A stretch of 64,000 nucleotides of DNA, taken from assembly GCA_023525975.1 (NCBI GenBank), contig CM042023.1, positions 20,261,501 through 20,325,500 of the forward strand, in the 5' to 3' direction. A model generated the notes under the pieces. The model had not been told where the DNA came from and did not search any database. It saw nothing but the letters and a program-made list of their open reading frames with translations. The translations under genes were made by a program, and so were the position numbers. This document shows, one piece after another, positions 31,987 to 44,349 of the stretch (positions are counted from its first letter, which is position 1; each line of letters opens with the position of its first letter). The DNA comes from Smallanthus sonchifolius. Its lineage: Eukaryota > Streptophyta > Magnoliopsida > Asterales > Asteraceae.

Positions 31987-33789
31987 TATATGAGATATAA
32001 ATATATAATTAACTGTAGGTTAATTAAATGTATTTATAATTACATTATTATATAAAGGTTAGATAAATAAATAACCAAAGTTGTTGGTTATTTGTGGTTG
32101 TATGATAACCATAAGGATTAACACATGTAATTAATCTTAACTTAAAACCCTAACTTGGGGATTAAATTTTAGGTGGCTATAAATACATCAATAGGGGAAA
32201 GGAATTAGAGAGAGAGACACACAATCTAATTGTAAAAGTTACAAACCCTAATCCTCTCCCTTCCCTACTTGCGTCGCCACTACCTCTACCACCGCCGCCC
32301 CACCGTCGTTCGGCCGCCACCGCCGCCCCACCGTCATCCGGCCGCCACCGCCGCTCTTCGGGATTACGTCGTCGCCGTTTTCAGCTAGTCGTCGCCATTA
32401 TCGTCGTGAGCCACCGTTGCGCCGTTGTGAATCGCTTTCGTATTTTTCCGTTGTGCGTGTTGCTACCTCTTTCGTTGGTGGTGATATGAGGTGAACGGAA
32501 GAAATCGAATAGAGATTCGATTTAGTGTTCATGTGTTTCGTAGACAAACCGGATAGAGATCCGGATTTGTATGGGTGATTTGAGTTGCGGGTTTTGTTCG
32601 TGTAACCGGAAATAGCAACCAGATTGTTGTCACGTGGTGTTTTGATTTGGTTGTCGTCTTCTATTCGTGAAAAGTATAACCCTCTACCCCTAATGGTTGT
32701 GTTATTGAATATTTGGTTTGCATCTGGACTCCTAGTGAGCGATCTCGGGTTTTGGCCAGGATCGGTTTGTGCTTTTCTTCCGCTGCATGTTTCAAAATTG
32801 TTTTAAAACCTTTGCACGAATCCCAACAATGAATTGATATCAAAAGAGGGGATTAAAGTGGTCAAATGGAGATTTCATAGGAAAATAGTGTTTTATGGTC
32901 TAAAAAACTTTAAAATCGTCAAATGATGAATTAACCAATTATCCTGATCAAAACTAGTTCTAAAATATCACTTATATTCATTCTAATGTGACTAGAGTAT
33001 TAGAAATACATTTGGGTGTGATCCAAGAAAATTATACACGAGTCAAATTGGTCAAACTAAAACTAAGGTATCTATAATTCGTGTTGAGTAAACATTCAAG
33101 TTCATATGACTTCCAACTCTTAATTAAGTAGAAGTGGAGTATTTAGTGAATAAAGTATAGAAATTGGTCATATAATTAAGTTATATGTTAAGTTCATGAA
33201 AACTCATTAATGTTTGTTGATTTTTAGGATGTCAATTTATTGAAGAAGCAAGCTTACAAATTGGACATTCAAAGGACAAAGGTAAGTCCATTATTCCGTA
33301 AGTATATGAAGTATACATGTTTAACTTTATGACTAGTATATCATGTTCAAAGTGGTCAAAATGGATTTTAAATCTCAAGGAATAAAGTTTAACAAAATTA
33401 ATGCCATGAGTCTAAATGGAAATATTAAAGTGCTAATTTGAGATAATGAACCTCAAAGGAATATTAAACATTGAGACGTCAAGTCTCAAGAGATTGAATG
33501 GCATCAATGTGAGATCAAGAGTCTCGAAGGAAAAAAAAATCTCTGTCAATTTGAGATCATAAATCTCATGGGAATTTGATGTGTTAAATTGGAATAAATG
33601 AATTCCAAGGGAATATATATGTGATTAAAATTTGTTATGATGGAATATGATTATCATTTTGTATCTTATAGTTGTGTCAATTGGTGATCAATATAGAATC
33701 TAAATACGGAGGTAAAACACGACCTAAATGGGTGTATAGTGGAAAAATGGAACAAACATAAGCTGCCTAGGCTTGCATAAGGACTAGCG
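31987..33789 (+). other. LTR-retrotransposon-like segment without coding domains
   Basis: Contains a TATA-like GGCTATAAATAC (32175-32186), a CCG-rich zone where GGCCGCCACCGCCGC recurs (32280-32360), and a possible LTR end CCCAACA (about 32823-32829) followed by TTGATATCAAAAG, a degenerate match to the initiator-tRNA primer-binding site. I therefore suspect an LTR (split by the Helitron) and leader. 32830-33660 shows repeats of CAAG(G/A)GAAT-type phrases and no gene. Confidence 0.4.
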
Positions 33790-34925
33790 TAGCCGTACCG
33801 TACGGTATACCTTCTGAGTTTGCTACTCGGAGTGGAACCTCTAGCCCGTTTACTAAATTCATTTCTCATTTCGTTATACAAATTTAAGTTAACATTCCTC
33901 GAGCTACTACTTGATGCGCCCGCGCCCGCACACATCGTATCATGTGGAGTTTGTGTTGTACCATATTTATGTAAATAAATATCAAACAAATCTTGTAAAC
34001 ATTTGTTAAAATAAGTTTTTGTTACGGTTGAAAAATGAATATCTTCAGAATTCAAATCAAAATCGTAAGTTATTTTATCAATCAACGTTTCAACACCATA
34101 AACAATCACGTCTAAGAGTACTACGACTTACTTGATGATAACGTGGTTGAAGGGCTTCTTGAATAATCCTCGTCACGAGCGGGTTGTCGAAGTGGTTGAA
34201 CGGCAAACCTCTTTGAATAACTAATTTCGCCATTCTATCTCGAACAATATTTGGATCGAAGTTCCAAATTCCACCCTCGCTTGTCATAGATGCTTGACCC
34301 TCACTCGGAATTTTCTTCAAACTCGGGCAAAATTTTTCCATATGAGTTCTTAGAGTAGAGTTTGAATCCTTTTTAAAAAAACCCACCACAATTTTTGCAA
34401 CGAGCACGTTCCATCCTATTAGACATCTCACATAGATCGTAGTTTGACCAAATTGCGGGGTTCCTCGTTGTTGGTATGATTTTCACAACGCTAACTTCGG
34501 AAGAGGAAACACCAAAACTTGAATTGGCCATAGCGTTTTTTTGAGCGTTTTTTTTATAAACGAGAGTGTAGAGAGCGGGTTTGAGAAGTGTGATTTAACC
34601 AAAACAGCCACTACCTATTTATAATGTGTTTGGGGGTTAAAATGGGTGAAAAAAACAAAATAACGGCTCCAAACGGCTATATAGCCGTTTTCCCAACGGC
34701 TAGTTTTCGAAGTTGACCGTTAAACCGGTTCGCCAAACCGGTTCCTCAAACCGGTTCTCAAAAAACCGGTCCTAAACCGCTCCTTCGCAGGGAAGAGTGA
34801 ACCGGTTAAAAACCGACAGTTCACACCAGTTTGAAACCGGTTTCCCCTAAACCGGTTTAGTCTCGGGTCAGGTTTCGGTTTGAAACCGGTTTGGATTTCC
34901 AAACCGGTTTTTTTGTTCACCTCTA
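33790..34925 (-). mobile_element. Internally deleted hAT transposon relic
   Basis: The right edge is TTGTTCACCTCTA (34913-34925), a hAT-like terminus; the 34720-34910 zone is packed with AACCGGTTT words, as at 53413-54308. Contents are a broken transposase. The left terminus is not identifiable; coding sequence runs into a TACGG-rich stretch near 33800, which suggests loss of the left end. Confidence 0.6.
33820..34532 (-). pseudogene. hAT transposase with BED zinc finger, truncated and frameshifted
   Basis: From an ATG at 34532 (MANSSFGVSSSE) the frame enters a BED-type zinc finger: WSNYDLCE, RARCKNCGG, then after a shift STLRTHMEKFCPS. The shift falls at a run of seven thymines (minus strand, about 34376-34382), which turns the KNCGG frame into a stop. 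Downstream are FDPNIVRDRMAKLVIQRGLPFNHFDNP and SRSTLRRDC, typical hAT sequence, then a jump to CLQDLFDIYLHKYG and NEFSKRARGSTPSSKL, the region before the C-terminal dimerisation domain. The catalytic middle and the hATC domain are gone. Non-functional. Confidence 0.85.
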
Positions 34926-35439
34926 GCCGTACGTCGCCCAACGTACATGTATGCCGGCTATAAAAGCCCATAAGGCCATACACTGATATCTTCTGGAAGG
35001 TTGCTTAAGGAGGTTTATAAGTTAATAATGTCACTACACATGACATGTATTTTGTAAAGTTTATGAAAAATGTAGGACCTAATTTCTGAAAAATACAATG
35101 AACAAATTATAATTTTAGAGTGTTATACAAACAATTACAAAGTTTTGTTGAAATGACATAATCCTTCATGAAAGAGCGTGTGAGTTTGACGGTTAAATAG
35201 TTGTCAGTTAATTATGGTAATCGGTTACCAATAGTTTTTCTCATCATCCTTCAATAGTTTCAAAGACAAGTAAAACCGAAAACCAGTCCAAAACTAAACC
35301 AAACCTAACAACTATTGTGACACTTAACAACCAAATTTAAAATAACATAATTATTGAAAATAAAAAACCTTAAATCAATTTTAGTTATCTCTCAAACTTT
35401 TATTAATTTACTCTAACACATTTTGCAAGGTCGGCGACC

Positions 35440-35938
35440 AATCCTAAGCCATCGACCAAAGTTTCCTAAACATCACTCCATTTTCTCCATTTTGAAATAA
35501 TACCCATCAGTTTTCTTCATTTTTAAATAATACCCTTCACTTTCTATATTTCAAATATATCCCTCAAGTTTCTAAATTTCAACTTTACCTCTAAACAAAA
35601 TTCTCAACTCTACCCCTCAAATTTCTAAACTCTCAAGTTTACCCCTCAAATTTCTTTTATTTTTTCTTTTACTTTTTTTTATATTCGTTTATAAAAATTA
35701 CCTTTTCCTATTTTTATTTTGTTTTTACCGTGTTACTAACTTCTTTAACGAATTTGTCGTTTCCATGTTAACTCCTATTCGCGTCGTAATTTATCTATTT
35801 TTCGATCTTCAGTACCGAGTTGTGGCAACTTCATACGTTTCTTTTTTGTACTTAAGACACATTATTGTCACCGTCACAACGTTCGTAATGAGGTTCGCAA
35901 ACCCCTCGCGAGCTGCGTTGCGCGGGGTTAATTTCTAG
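35440..35938 (+). mobile_element. Helitron 3' end, rest uncertain
   Basis: The end has the Helitron hallmarks: a GC-rich hairpin (AACCCCTCGCG ... CGCGGGGTT, 35900-35930), eight nucleotides, then CTAG followed by T at 35939. Upstream, 35440-35700 contains repeated TACCCCTCAAATTTC phrases. I cannot find the TC start; the left coordinate is only where this style begins. It ends about 300 bp before the AUG5 start codon, so it is in that gene's promoter region. Confidence 0.55.
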
Positions 35939-36242
35939 TTTACCTTAAAAAGCAAATATAAATTCACCATTTTCTAATTAAATCGAAATATTTAAATATT
36001 CTTTTATGTTTTTAAATCCTAGATTTACAAATTGCCGGCCAAATCCACCAAATTCTGCAGATCTACTTGTCTTCCCCCTTTTAAACCAAATTCTAGGGTT
36101 TTACTTTCACTACCGAACTGATTCAAACTGATTCACTACAATTGAACTCAAATGACACCCAAAATCTTCAATTCAGCGTCTGCATAACCTAATTTCATAT
36201 TTCAAATCCCCTATTCTGTTTTCATTTCTCGTTATCGCAAAA

Positions 36243-39200
36243 ATGCAAAACCCACCAGACGCCATATTAGATTGGCTCCAGAAGGAAATGGGCTACAGAC
36301 CTCTAGGACCTTACATTGCTTCAAGCAAGGCGTCGATGCCGTCATCCGATGCGATCCGTAGGGTTTGCCGCGGGAATATGATTCCTGTTTGGAATTTTTT
36401 ACTGAAAAGAGTCAAATCGGAGAAGACGGTTGAGAGTATCCGGCGTAACATCCTGGTTCACGGCGAGAAGGACAATGCGGCTGCTGCTTCTGCTGCCGGT
36501 GGCGTGGAGACTGCGAAAAGCGGCGAGGCTGGGCGGCGGAGTAGAGGAGGACGGAAGAAGGAGAAAGCGGTGGGGAATTTGATATCTGGAGATAGTAATA
36601 GTAGAGAAACAGCTTTACAGGAGAGAGAATTGGCGGAGAAGGAGGTGGAGAGGTTGAGGCATATGGTGAGACGGCAGCGGAGGGAATTGAAAGCTCGGAT
36701 GCTGGAGGTATCGCGCGAGGAGGCTGAACGGAAACGGATGCTTGATGAACGGTCGAATTACAGGTTTCTGTATCTGAAACCCTAGGAATTTGTGCTTGAA
36801 TGTTGTAAATTATGCATTTGTTTTTGTTTTATTTCTTAATTAAATAATTAGTTGATTAAAACTAAAGGTAGTTAGACAGTTACATTTTAGTGCAGGCATA
36901 AGCAGGTGATGTTGGATGCTTATGATCAACAGTGTGATGAAGCAGCTAGAATATTTTCTGAGTATCATAAGCGTCTTAGATTGTATGTTAATCAAGTCAA
37001 AGATGCTCAAAGAGTAGACAACAGTTCCTCCATGGAAGTAGCTACTAGTTTTCAAATAGACAGCGAAAGAGGAGATGTTTATTCCACTGTTAAAGGTTCA
37101 AAGCTTGCAGATGATGTAATTCTTATTGAAACAAGTAGGGAGAGGAGTACACGAAAGGCGTGTGAGTCACTTGCGTTACAGATGATTGAAAAGATTCAGA
37201 ATTTATTTCCTGCATATGAAGGGATGGGTATCCATTCGAATCCTCAGATAGAAGCTGGAAAGTTGGGCGTTGATGTTGATGGAGATGTACCTGATGATGT
37301 GCATGATGTGATTCGTAATTGTCTTAAAAGTCCTAATCAGTTGCTTCTTGCTATAACCACTTACACTCAGAGGTTGAGATCTTCAATCTCTAAAGAAATT
37401 GATAAAATCGATATTAGAGCTGATGCAGATATGTTAAGGTATATTTAATTAACAGTGCTCGGTGTTATAGAATTGTGACAGCAATTTCAATTTGATGGTA
37501 TTTTGTATGTTCATTCAGGTACAAGTATGAAAATAACAGAGTTTTGCATGATTCTTCTCCTGATGTGAACTCACCATTACCCTTTCAACTTTATGGCAAT
37601 GGAAAAAGTGGGATGGATATGCCTTCAAGAGGAACTCAAAATCAACTTCTTGAAAGACAGGTATTGTACTCTTCACTTTATGTCCTTAACAAAGTTGCAT
37701 CATTTTGGCTTGAATTTACATGTTCTTATTAGATTACAATGCAATTACTCAGTAGTCATTGTTATTATTAATTTTGTCACCCCTATGGTTTTCCTTTTTT
37801 GTGGCAAAAGTAGTGTTTGTGGTTTATTTTACTATTTGTGTTTTCTTTATGCAACATATTCATAAGTGTTTTCTTTTTTTCTCACAGAAAGCGCATGTTC
37901 AGCAATTTATTGCTACTGAAGATGAACTCAACAAGGCTGCAGAGGCTAGAAGCACATGCCAAAAGCTTTTAAAGCGGTTGTATGGAAGTGGTGACTTTGA
38001 CCCTTCGCATCCTCTTGGTGTTGGTGGGACCTCACAGACTATGAGTAGTCTCAGACAGCTAGAGGTAATATAGTATGGATTGGTCAAACAAGCTGGGTTG
38101 ACCTGCTAACGTTATTTTGTTTTATTTTTGTCTCTTCTTTTTGCTCATGAATGATCTTTTATTTGTTCAGCTGGATGTTTGGACGAAGGAAAGAGAAGCT
38201 GCTGGATTAAAGGCCAGCTTGACAACATTAATCTCTGAAGTTCAACGTTTAAACATGTTGTGTGAAGAGAGAAAGGAAGCTGAAGATTCTTTAAAGAAAA
38301 AATGGAAGAAAATTGAAGAGTTTGATGCTCGAAGATTGGAACTCAAGTCCATCTATAGTGCTCTACTTAGAGCAAATATGGTAAGATGGCATTTTTGTAA
38401 TAAGCTGAAACAGTAGAAGTAAAATTAATACTTATGTCTTTCCAAAATGTAGGATGCTGCTGCATTCTGGAGTCAGCAACCCTTAGCTGCTAGAGATTAT
38501 GCATCAAGTACCATTATTCCAGCATGCACTGTTCTTATTGACATATCAAATAATGCAAAAGATCTTATTGATAAGGAAGTTTCAGCCTTTTATCGAAGTC
38601 CTGATAATAGCCTTTACATGCTTCCATCAACACCACAGGTTTGTTTGTGCAAAATATCGATATATTTTTTTTATGTTTTTCATCTTAATCTTCAATACCA
38701 GGCACTTTTGGAGTCTATGGGTCCCACTGGTTCAACTGGACTTGATGCAGTTGCTGCTGCTGAAAAGAGTGCTTCCCTTTTGACTGCAAGAGCTGGTGCA
38801 AGAGACCCATCTGCAATTCCTTCCATATGCCGTATTTCTGCAGCCCTTCAATATCCTTCAGGTGTGTTTGATAGTTATTGCAATATTATACAAAACTAAA
38901 TCATAAAAGCCAAATTATATGTGTTTTTATTAACTGTTAGATGATTGTTTTGGTGTTTATATAATTAGGGTTGGAAGGTTCAGATGCTGGATTAGCCTCA
39001 GTGCTGGAATCAATGGAATTTTGTTTGAAATTAAGGGGTTCTGAAGCTTGTGTTTTAGAGGAGTTAGCGAAGGCTATTAATTTGGTTCATATCCGGAGGA
39101 ATCTTGTTGAAAGCGGTCATGCATTATTAAATCATGCCTATCATGCTCAACAAGAATATGATAGGTACCTTGTAGTCTACTAACATGTTTATTTGAAGTA

Positions 39201-39850
39201 AATATAAAATTCAACTATCAATATGAACATGGGTCAAACCGAGATATATTATAAAGCTAATGGTTCAAACTTCAATTTGGGTATAATTGAAAACTGTAGA
39301 TAAAAGGGAAACTGATCAAACATTTGCGAAGGGTGCCTAATCTCCTTTGTTGTTGAACCAACCTGGCTTATTTTGGAGTTCAAACAAATTCTCCATTTTA
39401 TATTAAGCTATTTAGTCCTGTTTCCTGGCCCACAACCCCTTTCTGCTTCACTTAGTTTCTCTTTTTCTGCACATCATTTTATACACTTAGCGGTTGTATG
39501 TTGCAGGACGACAAGTTACTGTTTAGAACTGGCGTCAGAACAAGAAAAGACAATCACTGAAAATTGGTTGCCTGAGTTAAGGAATGGAGTTGTGAACGCT
39601 CAGAAGAGTCTGGATGATTGCAAATACGTCACGGGGTTGGTAAGTAATTTCTTCTGGCATCCATAAGATTAGTATCTCAACATTTGAAATCAATGCGTGG
39701 TGGTTTTATTTTTTTTAACAGCTTGAGGAATGGTGGGAACAACCAGCATCAATTGTCGTTGATTGGGTAACCGTGGATGGTCAAAACGTCTCTGCCTGGA
39801 ATAATCATGTGAAGCAACTCCTTGCCTTTTATGACAAGGAACTTTTGTGA
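36243..39850 (+). CDS. AUG5: AUGMIN subunit 5 (HAUS5-like), complete, 10 exons
   Basis: Exons: 36243-36763, 36896-37438, 37519-37660, 37888-38064, 38171-38380, 38453-38638, 38702-38861, 38969-39164, 39507-39639, 39722-39850; total 2,397 nt, 798 aa, with all GT-AG and phases consistent. The protein matches plant AUG5 end to end: start with ILDWLQKEMGYRPLGPY, then CRGNMIPVWNFLLKRVKSEKTVE, RQRRELKARMLEVSREEAERKRM, VYSTVKGSKLADDVIL, LKKKWKKIEEFDARR, ARDPSAIPSICRISAALQYP, and an end EEWWEQPAS...VDWVTVDGQ...HVKQLLAFYDKE. Augmin is an eight-subunit complex that recruits gamma-tubulin to existing microtubules in spindle and phragmoplast; AUG5 is mostly coiled coil. A Ser/Gly/Lys-rich linker at ~80-115 is the variable part. 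A housekeeping gene with small introns; 39200-39500 is the longest intron zone. Start is the first ATG in the matching frame. Confidence 0.97.
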
Positions 39851-41099
39851 CTTAATCAGGTATCCACTTAAAGATTACAGTTGCTAATTACACATGAAAA
39901 AAAAAACTCGGTGCATGGAGTAATCAGGTATCCCTTTTGGTTACCTTGTATAGATGTTGCTTGCTGCTCAAGTATTCTTGTATGATAATGTAGTTTCATG
40001 TGAGCGGTTTTTCTCGTGTTACTATTGTTATAATATATATAGCCAACATTATCGTTTGCGTGATTTCTGGCTTGTATTCAACTTTTTATTTGTAACTTGT
40101 AATGTGACATCTGTTCTTGCTTAAACATGAAATGAAAACTTTGAAAATTTTTATTTTTGATTTGTTAGCCTTGCAGTGTAACTAACCGGGTCAAATCAAA
40201 CAAATAAAATATTCAAAATTCTGAGTTTAATCTCAGGCATAATTTGAATAGAAGTTTAATGCCTTTGTGTACTGGTTGAGTTGGATTTTGTGAACTGGCT
40301 AAGAGCTTGAACAGGTACAACACCAAACATATGGCAATTTGGCATGCCCAACCATAACCAATCATGTTAGACCCTTTGAACCGTCGCAATCTTGAACATG
40401 TGCGATCATACCAACCGATGCAACCCAGAGTCCAACCAATGCGACTCGTGCGAGTGTGACAGAACTGCGACACCCAGAATCCAATTAGTGGTGTTGTTTC
40501 TAAAGAACCACCATGGAACCCATGGACATGACCCTTGAATCAAACCTACGTGAAACATTTATCTTATTGAATTTTGAACGAGTATGATACCCAACTGAAT
40601 CGTTCTAATGACTTGAACCTAGTCTTTTGGTTAAAATTTGAAAGGTGGCTCTCTAGCAATGCAAAGTGCATCATCAAAACGTTACATTACATTTATTGAC
40701 GTTTACGCCAGTCGCGACACTTGTGTGTAAGGGTGTTTCACACCCTTTACATCCACCTCTTCCATTGATTGTGGAATTAATAATAATAATAATAATAATA
40801 ATAAATTCTTGTTTTATCTTGCCCCTTTGTGGGGCAAGAATTTACCAAAAAATCTCCTCTTTTGTCTAAGGGTCAACCAAAAAATACACATTTGTTTTCA
40901 TCATTTTGAAAATATTCCTTTCAATCTTTCATTATTTTCAAAACAATTTCTAATTGTTTTCAACGGCCAAACATAACATGACATTACCTAACTAGATTTT
41001 AAATGAATTTAGTTCAACCAATGACACCTTCATTAAAACTAGATAACTCACTCAAAGCTTCAACACCTGATATGGGTTTTGGATAAAGCTTCTTCTCGA
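39851..41099. other. 3' flank of AUG5 and spacer
   Basis: The first ~300 bp should hold the AUG5 3' UTR. 40180-40640 is unassigned; an 86-codon minus-strand open frame at 40213-40473 has no recognisable family. An (AAT)n microsatellite occupies 40776-40804. Nothing else stands out. Confidence 0.5.
40776..40804 (+). repeat. (AAT)n microsatellite
   Basis: About nine perfect trinucleotide copies. Confidence 0.9.
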
Positions 41100-42520
41100 T
41101 CTTCCCATTGAAATCACTCTTATTACGTCGCCATGGGTGCCCAGAGTCTAAAAATCTGCGGTGATCCATATAACAGTGTTCTTACTGTGCTTCAAGTAAA
41201 GTGAACAAGTCTCATGATTACAACATGGACATGCAAAATTTTCCTTTGTATTCGACCCTGACAATATTGAGTAACCTGGAAAATATCTAATTTTCCATGT
41301 TAAAGCTGCATACATTTTAAAGGTCTCATCTTTAGATTTATCGTATGCTCCAACCCATTAACACACAAATCTTTAAGGTCCTCAACTAAAGGTTGTAAAT
41401 AAATATCTATGTTATTACCTGGAGATTCGGGTCCAGGAATTAACAAAGACAACATAAAGTATTATGGTTTCATTGACATCCATGGAGGCAAATTGTAGTT
41501 AACAAACACCACAGGCTAAATGCTATGAGAAATGCTCATTGTTCCAAATGGATTAAATCCATCACTTGACAACCCTAGCCTCACATTTCTAGTTTCTTTT
41601 GCAAAATGAGAATACAAAGAGTCAAAATCCTTCTAGTTTTGCCCGTTTACAGGATGTTGTAAATTTCCATCTTTAGGATGTCCTTAATCATGACATGTCA
41701 TATGTTTAGCTGTTTCTGAACACATGAAAAGTTTTTGTAGCATCGGTTTTAAAGGAAAATGCCACACTACTTTATCGGGAACCTTTGAATGATGTTTATG
41801 ATTATCATGGCTCCCTTGTTTTTCATTTAGTTGTTTCCACTTACATGTGTGACAAATGTGGCACACATCAGCAGGTTCATACTATTTCCGGTATAACATA
41901 CAATCATTTGGACATGCAGGAATCTTCTTGTAATCAATCCTCAAATCCGTTACGATTTTTTTTACCTTGAGTCTAACTAGCCGGAAGTTTTGCCTCTGGA
42001 ATCATCTCTTGTAAAAGTTGGAGATTTTCAAATGCCACATTACTAAGCCCATGAAGCGTCTTATAGAGAAGAAGTCGGACGATGAAAGATAGTTTCGAAA
42101 AATTTTCACACAGGAACAACTCTTGCTTTCCATCTTTTACCAGCTTATAAAACTTTTTGGCCTCTTCAGTTAAATCTTCTTGTACCATACTTGTTTCCCA
42201 TACGGTATCTCTGAACCTATCATGCAATAATTCATTTAAATTGTAATGCATACCAGCTCTTTAATCATCTATATTGGCATTAAATCTTATTTGTGAGGGG
42301 TTTCTCCATGAGAAATCCATACATAGCAGTCTTCTACAAATTTGTATCCTTTTAAATGATCGTATACTTCATCTATTCGAACCAATAATAGTTTACACCG
42401 TTTGCAAGGACAACAAATTTGATCTCCTTTTGCTACCCTAGCAAATGAAATATTAAGGAATTCAATAACTCCAGCTTCAAACTCAGGTATCCTACTATTC
42501 TGAAATAAGTTGAGTGACAT
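41100..42520 (-). pseudogene. CACTA (En/Spm) TNP2-type transposase, decayed
   Basis: From the ATG at 42520 the minus strand gives the transposase-associated domain (GVIEFLNISFARVAKGDQICCPCKRC ... EVYDHLKGYKF). At 42251-41973 it gives HYNLNELLHDRFRD, EEAKKFYKLVKDGKQEL and FSKLSFIVRLLLYKTLHG. Around 41960-41690 follow ACPNDCMLY and VVWHFPLKPMLQKLFMCSETAKHM, then 41620-41100 ETRNVRLGLSSDGFNPFGTMS, VNYNLPPWM, LLIPGPESPGNNIDIYLQPLVEDL. This is the usual order of TNP2 / Transposase_21. Stops and shifts separate the blocks. The C-terminal half is absent. The terminus at 43472-43484 fits as this element's 5' end. Confidence 0.88.
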
Positions 42521-43471
42521 CCAAGTTAGAAAAAATACGATTGAAATTCATCAGATTTCCTAAGTCACCCATTAACAATAAGTCAGTAGATTTTGATATG
42601 AAAATCAACTAGTTCAAGCAATTAAATGAATATCTTTATTTGTTAAATGATGAAAACATGGATCAAAGAAAGAAACTGAAGAAACCATTAGCTACAATTA
42701 CAAGATACCAAATTTGACCCATGCAATCACAAGAATTCAGGTTTCTTCCATCTCCTTTCTTAGAACATAATATATCCGTCGACACTTGCTTCCTTTCAAC
42801 CAATTTATAAAAATGCATAGTTTCTAAGAGATTGTGTTCGTATAATGTGTACCTATATATTCTTCTATATCCAAAACCTTATTTATGTTCAATTAAATCA
42901 CCTTACAAATCCTAGGTGAAAATGAATCGTGACATATAAAAATTACACATAGATTAACCGCCTAGAAACTTGACCAGTCGAATTCTCTTATGTTCCTAAC
43001 GCGGAAACCATAGTGAATCTGTGGTTATGGAAGAAGATTACCTTCAAATCGCAACTGCCGCTCGAGGCATCCACCGCAGATAATACCAAGCACGGTCTTC
43101 TACTTTCTTTTCTTCACAACACCTTTTTTCAATTTTGATTGTAGATACCCAGCAAAACATACAAGAGGTTTTTGTAGGCGAAAAGATATTAGAGTTTCGT
43201 TCGAATTCTAGGCGAAACTTCAGCTGATCTTTCCTCTTGTTGATCATGCTTTCTATTTCTATATCTCTTATGTTTATTATATATATATATATATACACAC
43301 ACACTATTTAAACCAACAAAAATCGCAACTTTTCAAAAAAAAAGTTGCAATTTCAATGAAATTCGTAACTTTTCAAGAAAAGGTTGCTTTAGATCTTTTA
43401 ATGCAATTTTTTTTGTTGAAGAAGTTTTAGAATCAAATGCAACTCATGCTAGAAAGGTTGCATCAGGCTCA
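42521..43471 (-). other. 5' untranslated and subterminal region of the CACTA relic
   Basis: Lies between the transposase start and the putative terminus. 43310-43470 has repeated GCAAC(C/T)TTT words in both orientations (AAAAGTTGCAA, CGCAACTTTTC, GGTTGCATC), the usual subterminal transposase-binding pattern. A TATA-rich stretch with (TA)n(CA)n is at 43276-43304. No coding sequence recognised. Confidence 0.5.
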
Positions 43472-43484
43472 TTTTCTAGTAGTA
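43472..43484 (-). mobile_element. Putative CACTA terminal repeat (one base degraded)
   Basis: Plus strand TTTTCTAGTAGTA; reverse complement TACTACTAGAAAA, one base from the plant CACTA terminus CACTACTAGAAAA. Position and subterminal repeats agree with a 5' end for the minus-strand transposase. I found no partner terminus to the left. Confidence 0.5.
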
Positions 43485-44236
43485 TATTCTTATTTAAAAA
43501 AAAATCATTCCAAAGTTTTAGCATGCTACTAAATTTTATGATCAATGGGACAAGCAACATCATGATGACATGCTTAAGAAAATCAAGAATATGCAAACTG
43601 AAAATGCAACAAAACTACAATAACTCCTTGAATTGTAGCAAGGAGCTAGAGTAAAACTATAAAGTTTAGGAACAAACATTGAAATCACAGCAATCTAACC
43701 TGTGCCTTTTCACCCTATTTTTTATCCACGTGAATGAGTTTACTTTGATCTCCCCAATCTTTTCCATCTTGAGTTGTTGAACACTATGTCGTTTCTTCCC
43801 TTCCATAAGTACCACAAAGTTGCCAAAATGATTGCTTGAATTGTCTATTTATAATTGTTATCCCCCCTCAACTCTTTTGATAAAGAAAGCATTTCTTAAA
43901 TTGAAGCACACCTGGGATTAGTTATTCTACACCAACTCCAAATTTTGTTCCAGCCTTCTACTACCAATTTACAGTCGATAAGCAGATGCCTAATGGATTG
44001 CAAAGAGTCTCCAAACATTGCATATACTGTGCCTTGAACATGAACATGAATATTTATATGTTTACTAAACCATACAATTTGATTTTAGATTGGAGAGGCA
44101 TGTATGTGGTTTTGTCTATTTTTGTTTGTTATTTGCTAATATAAATTGATTGTGTTGGAATCAAGATTGAAAGTTGTAGCCAAAGATCAGATATAAATAT
44201 TGTAGATATCGATCCTCAATTGTCTTCCCACACCCT
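43485..44236. other. Unassigned spacer
   Basis: AT-rich; no ORF or repeat boundary I can support. Minus-strand sequence about 43700-44020 has a flavour of reverse-transcriptase-type zinc-binding (LINE 3' end) coding but too broken to claim. Confidence 0.3.
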
Positions 44237-44348
44237 TTTTTTAATAGCAATCCTTCTATTTGCTAGGATAAATACACCACAACTTTCACCCTGCAGTATT
44301 TGAACCCCTAACATTTTGGTTGTGTGGTACACCACTTAACCACCAGGA
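44237..44348 (-). mobile_element. tRNA-derived SINE-like element
   Basis: On the minus strand it begins CATCCTGGTGGTTAAGTGGTG; TGGTTAAGTGG fits the pol III A box. About 30 bp on, GGGGTTCAAATACTG fits a B box. Then a TTTATCCTAGCAAAT block and a TTAAAAAAAG tail follow, both shared with 2671-2786. No clear target duplication. Its 3' tail lies about 110 bp from the copia relic. Confidence 0.6.
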
Positions 44349-44349
44349 T

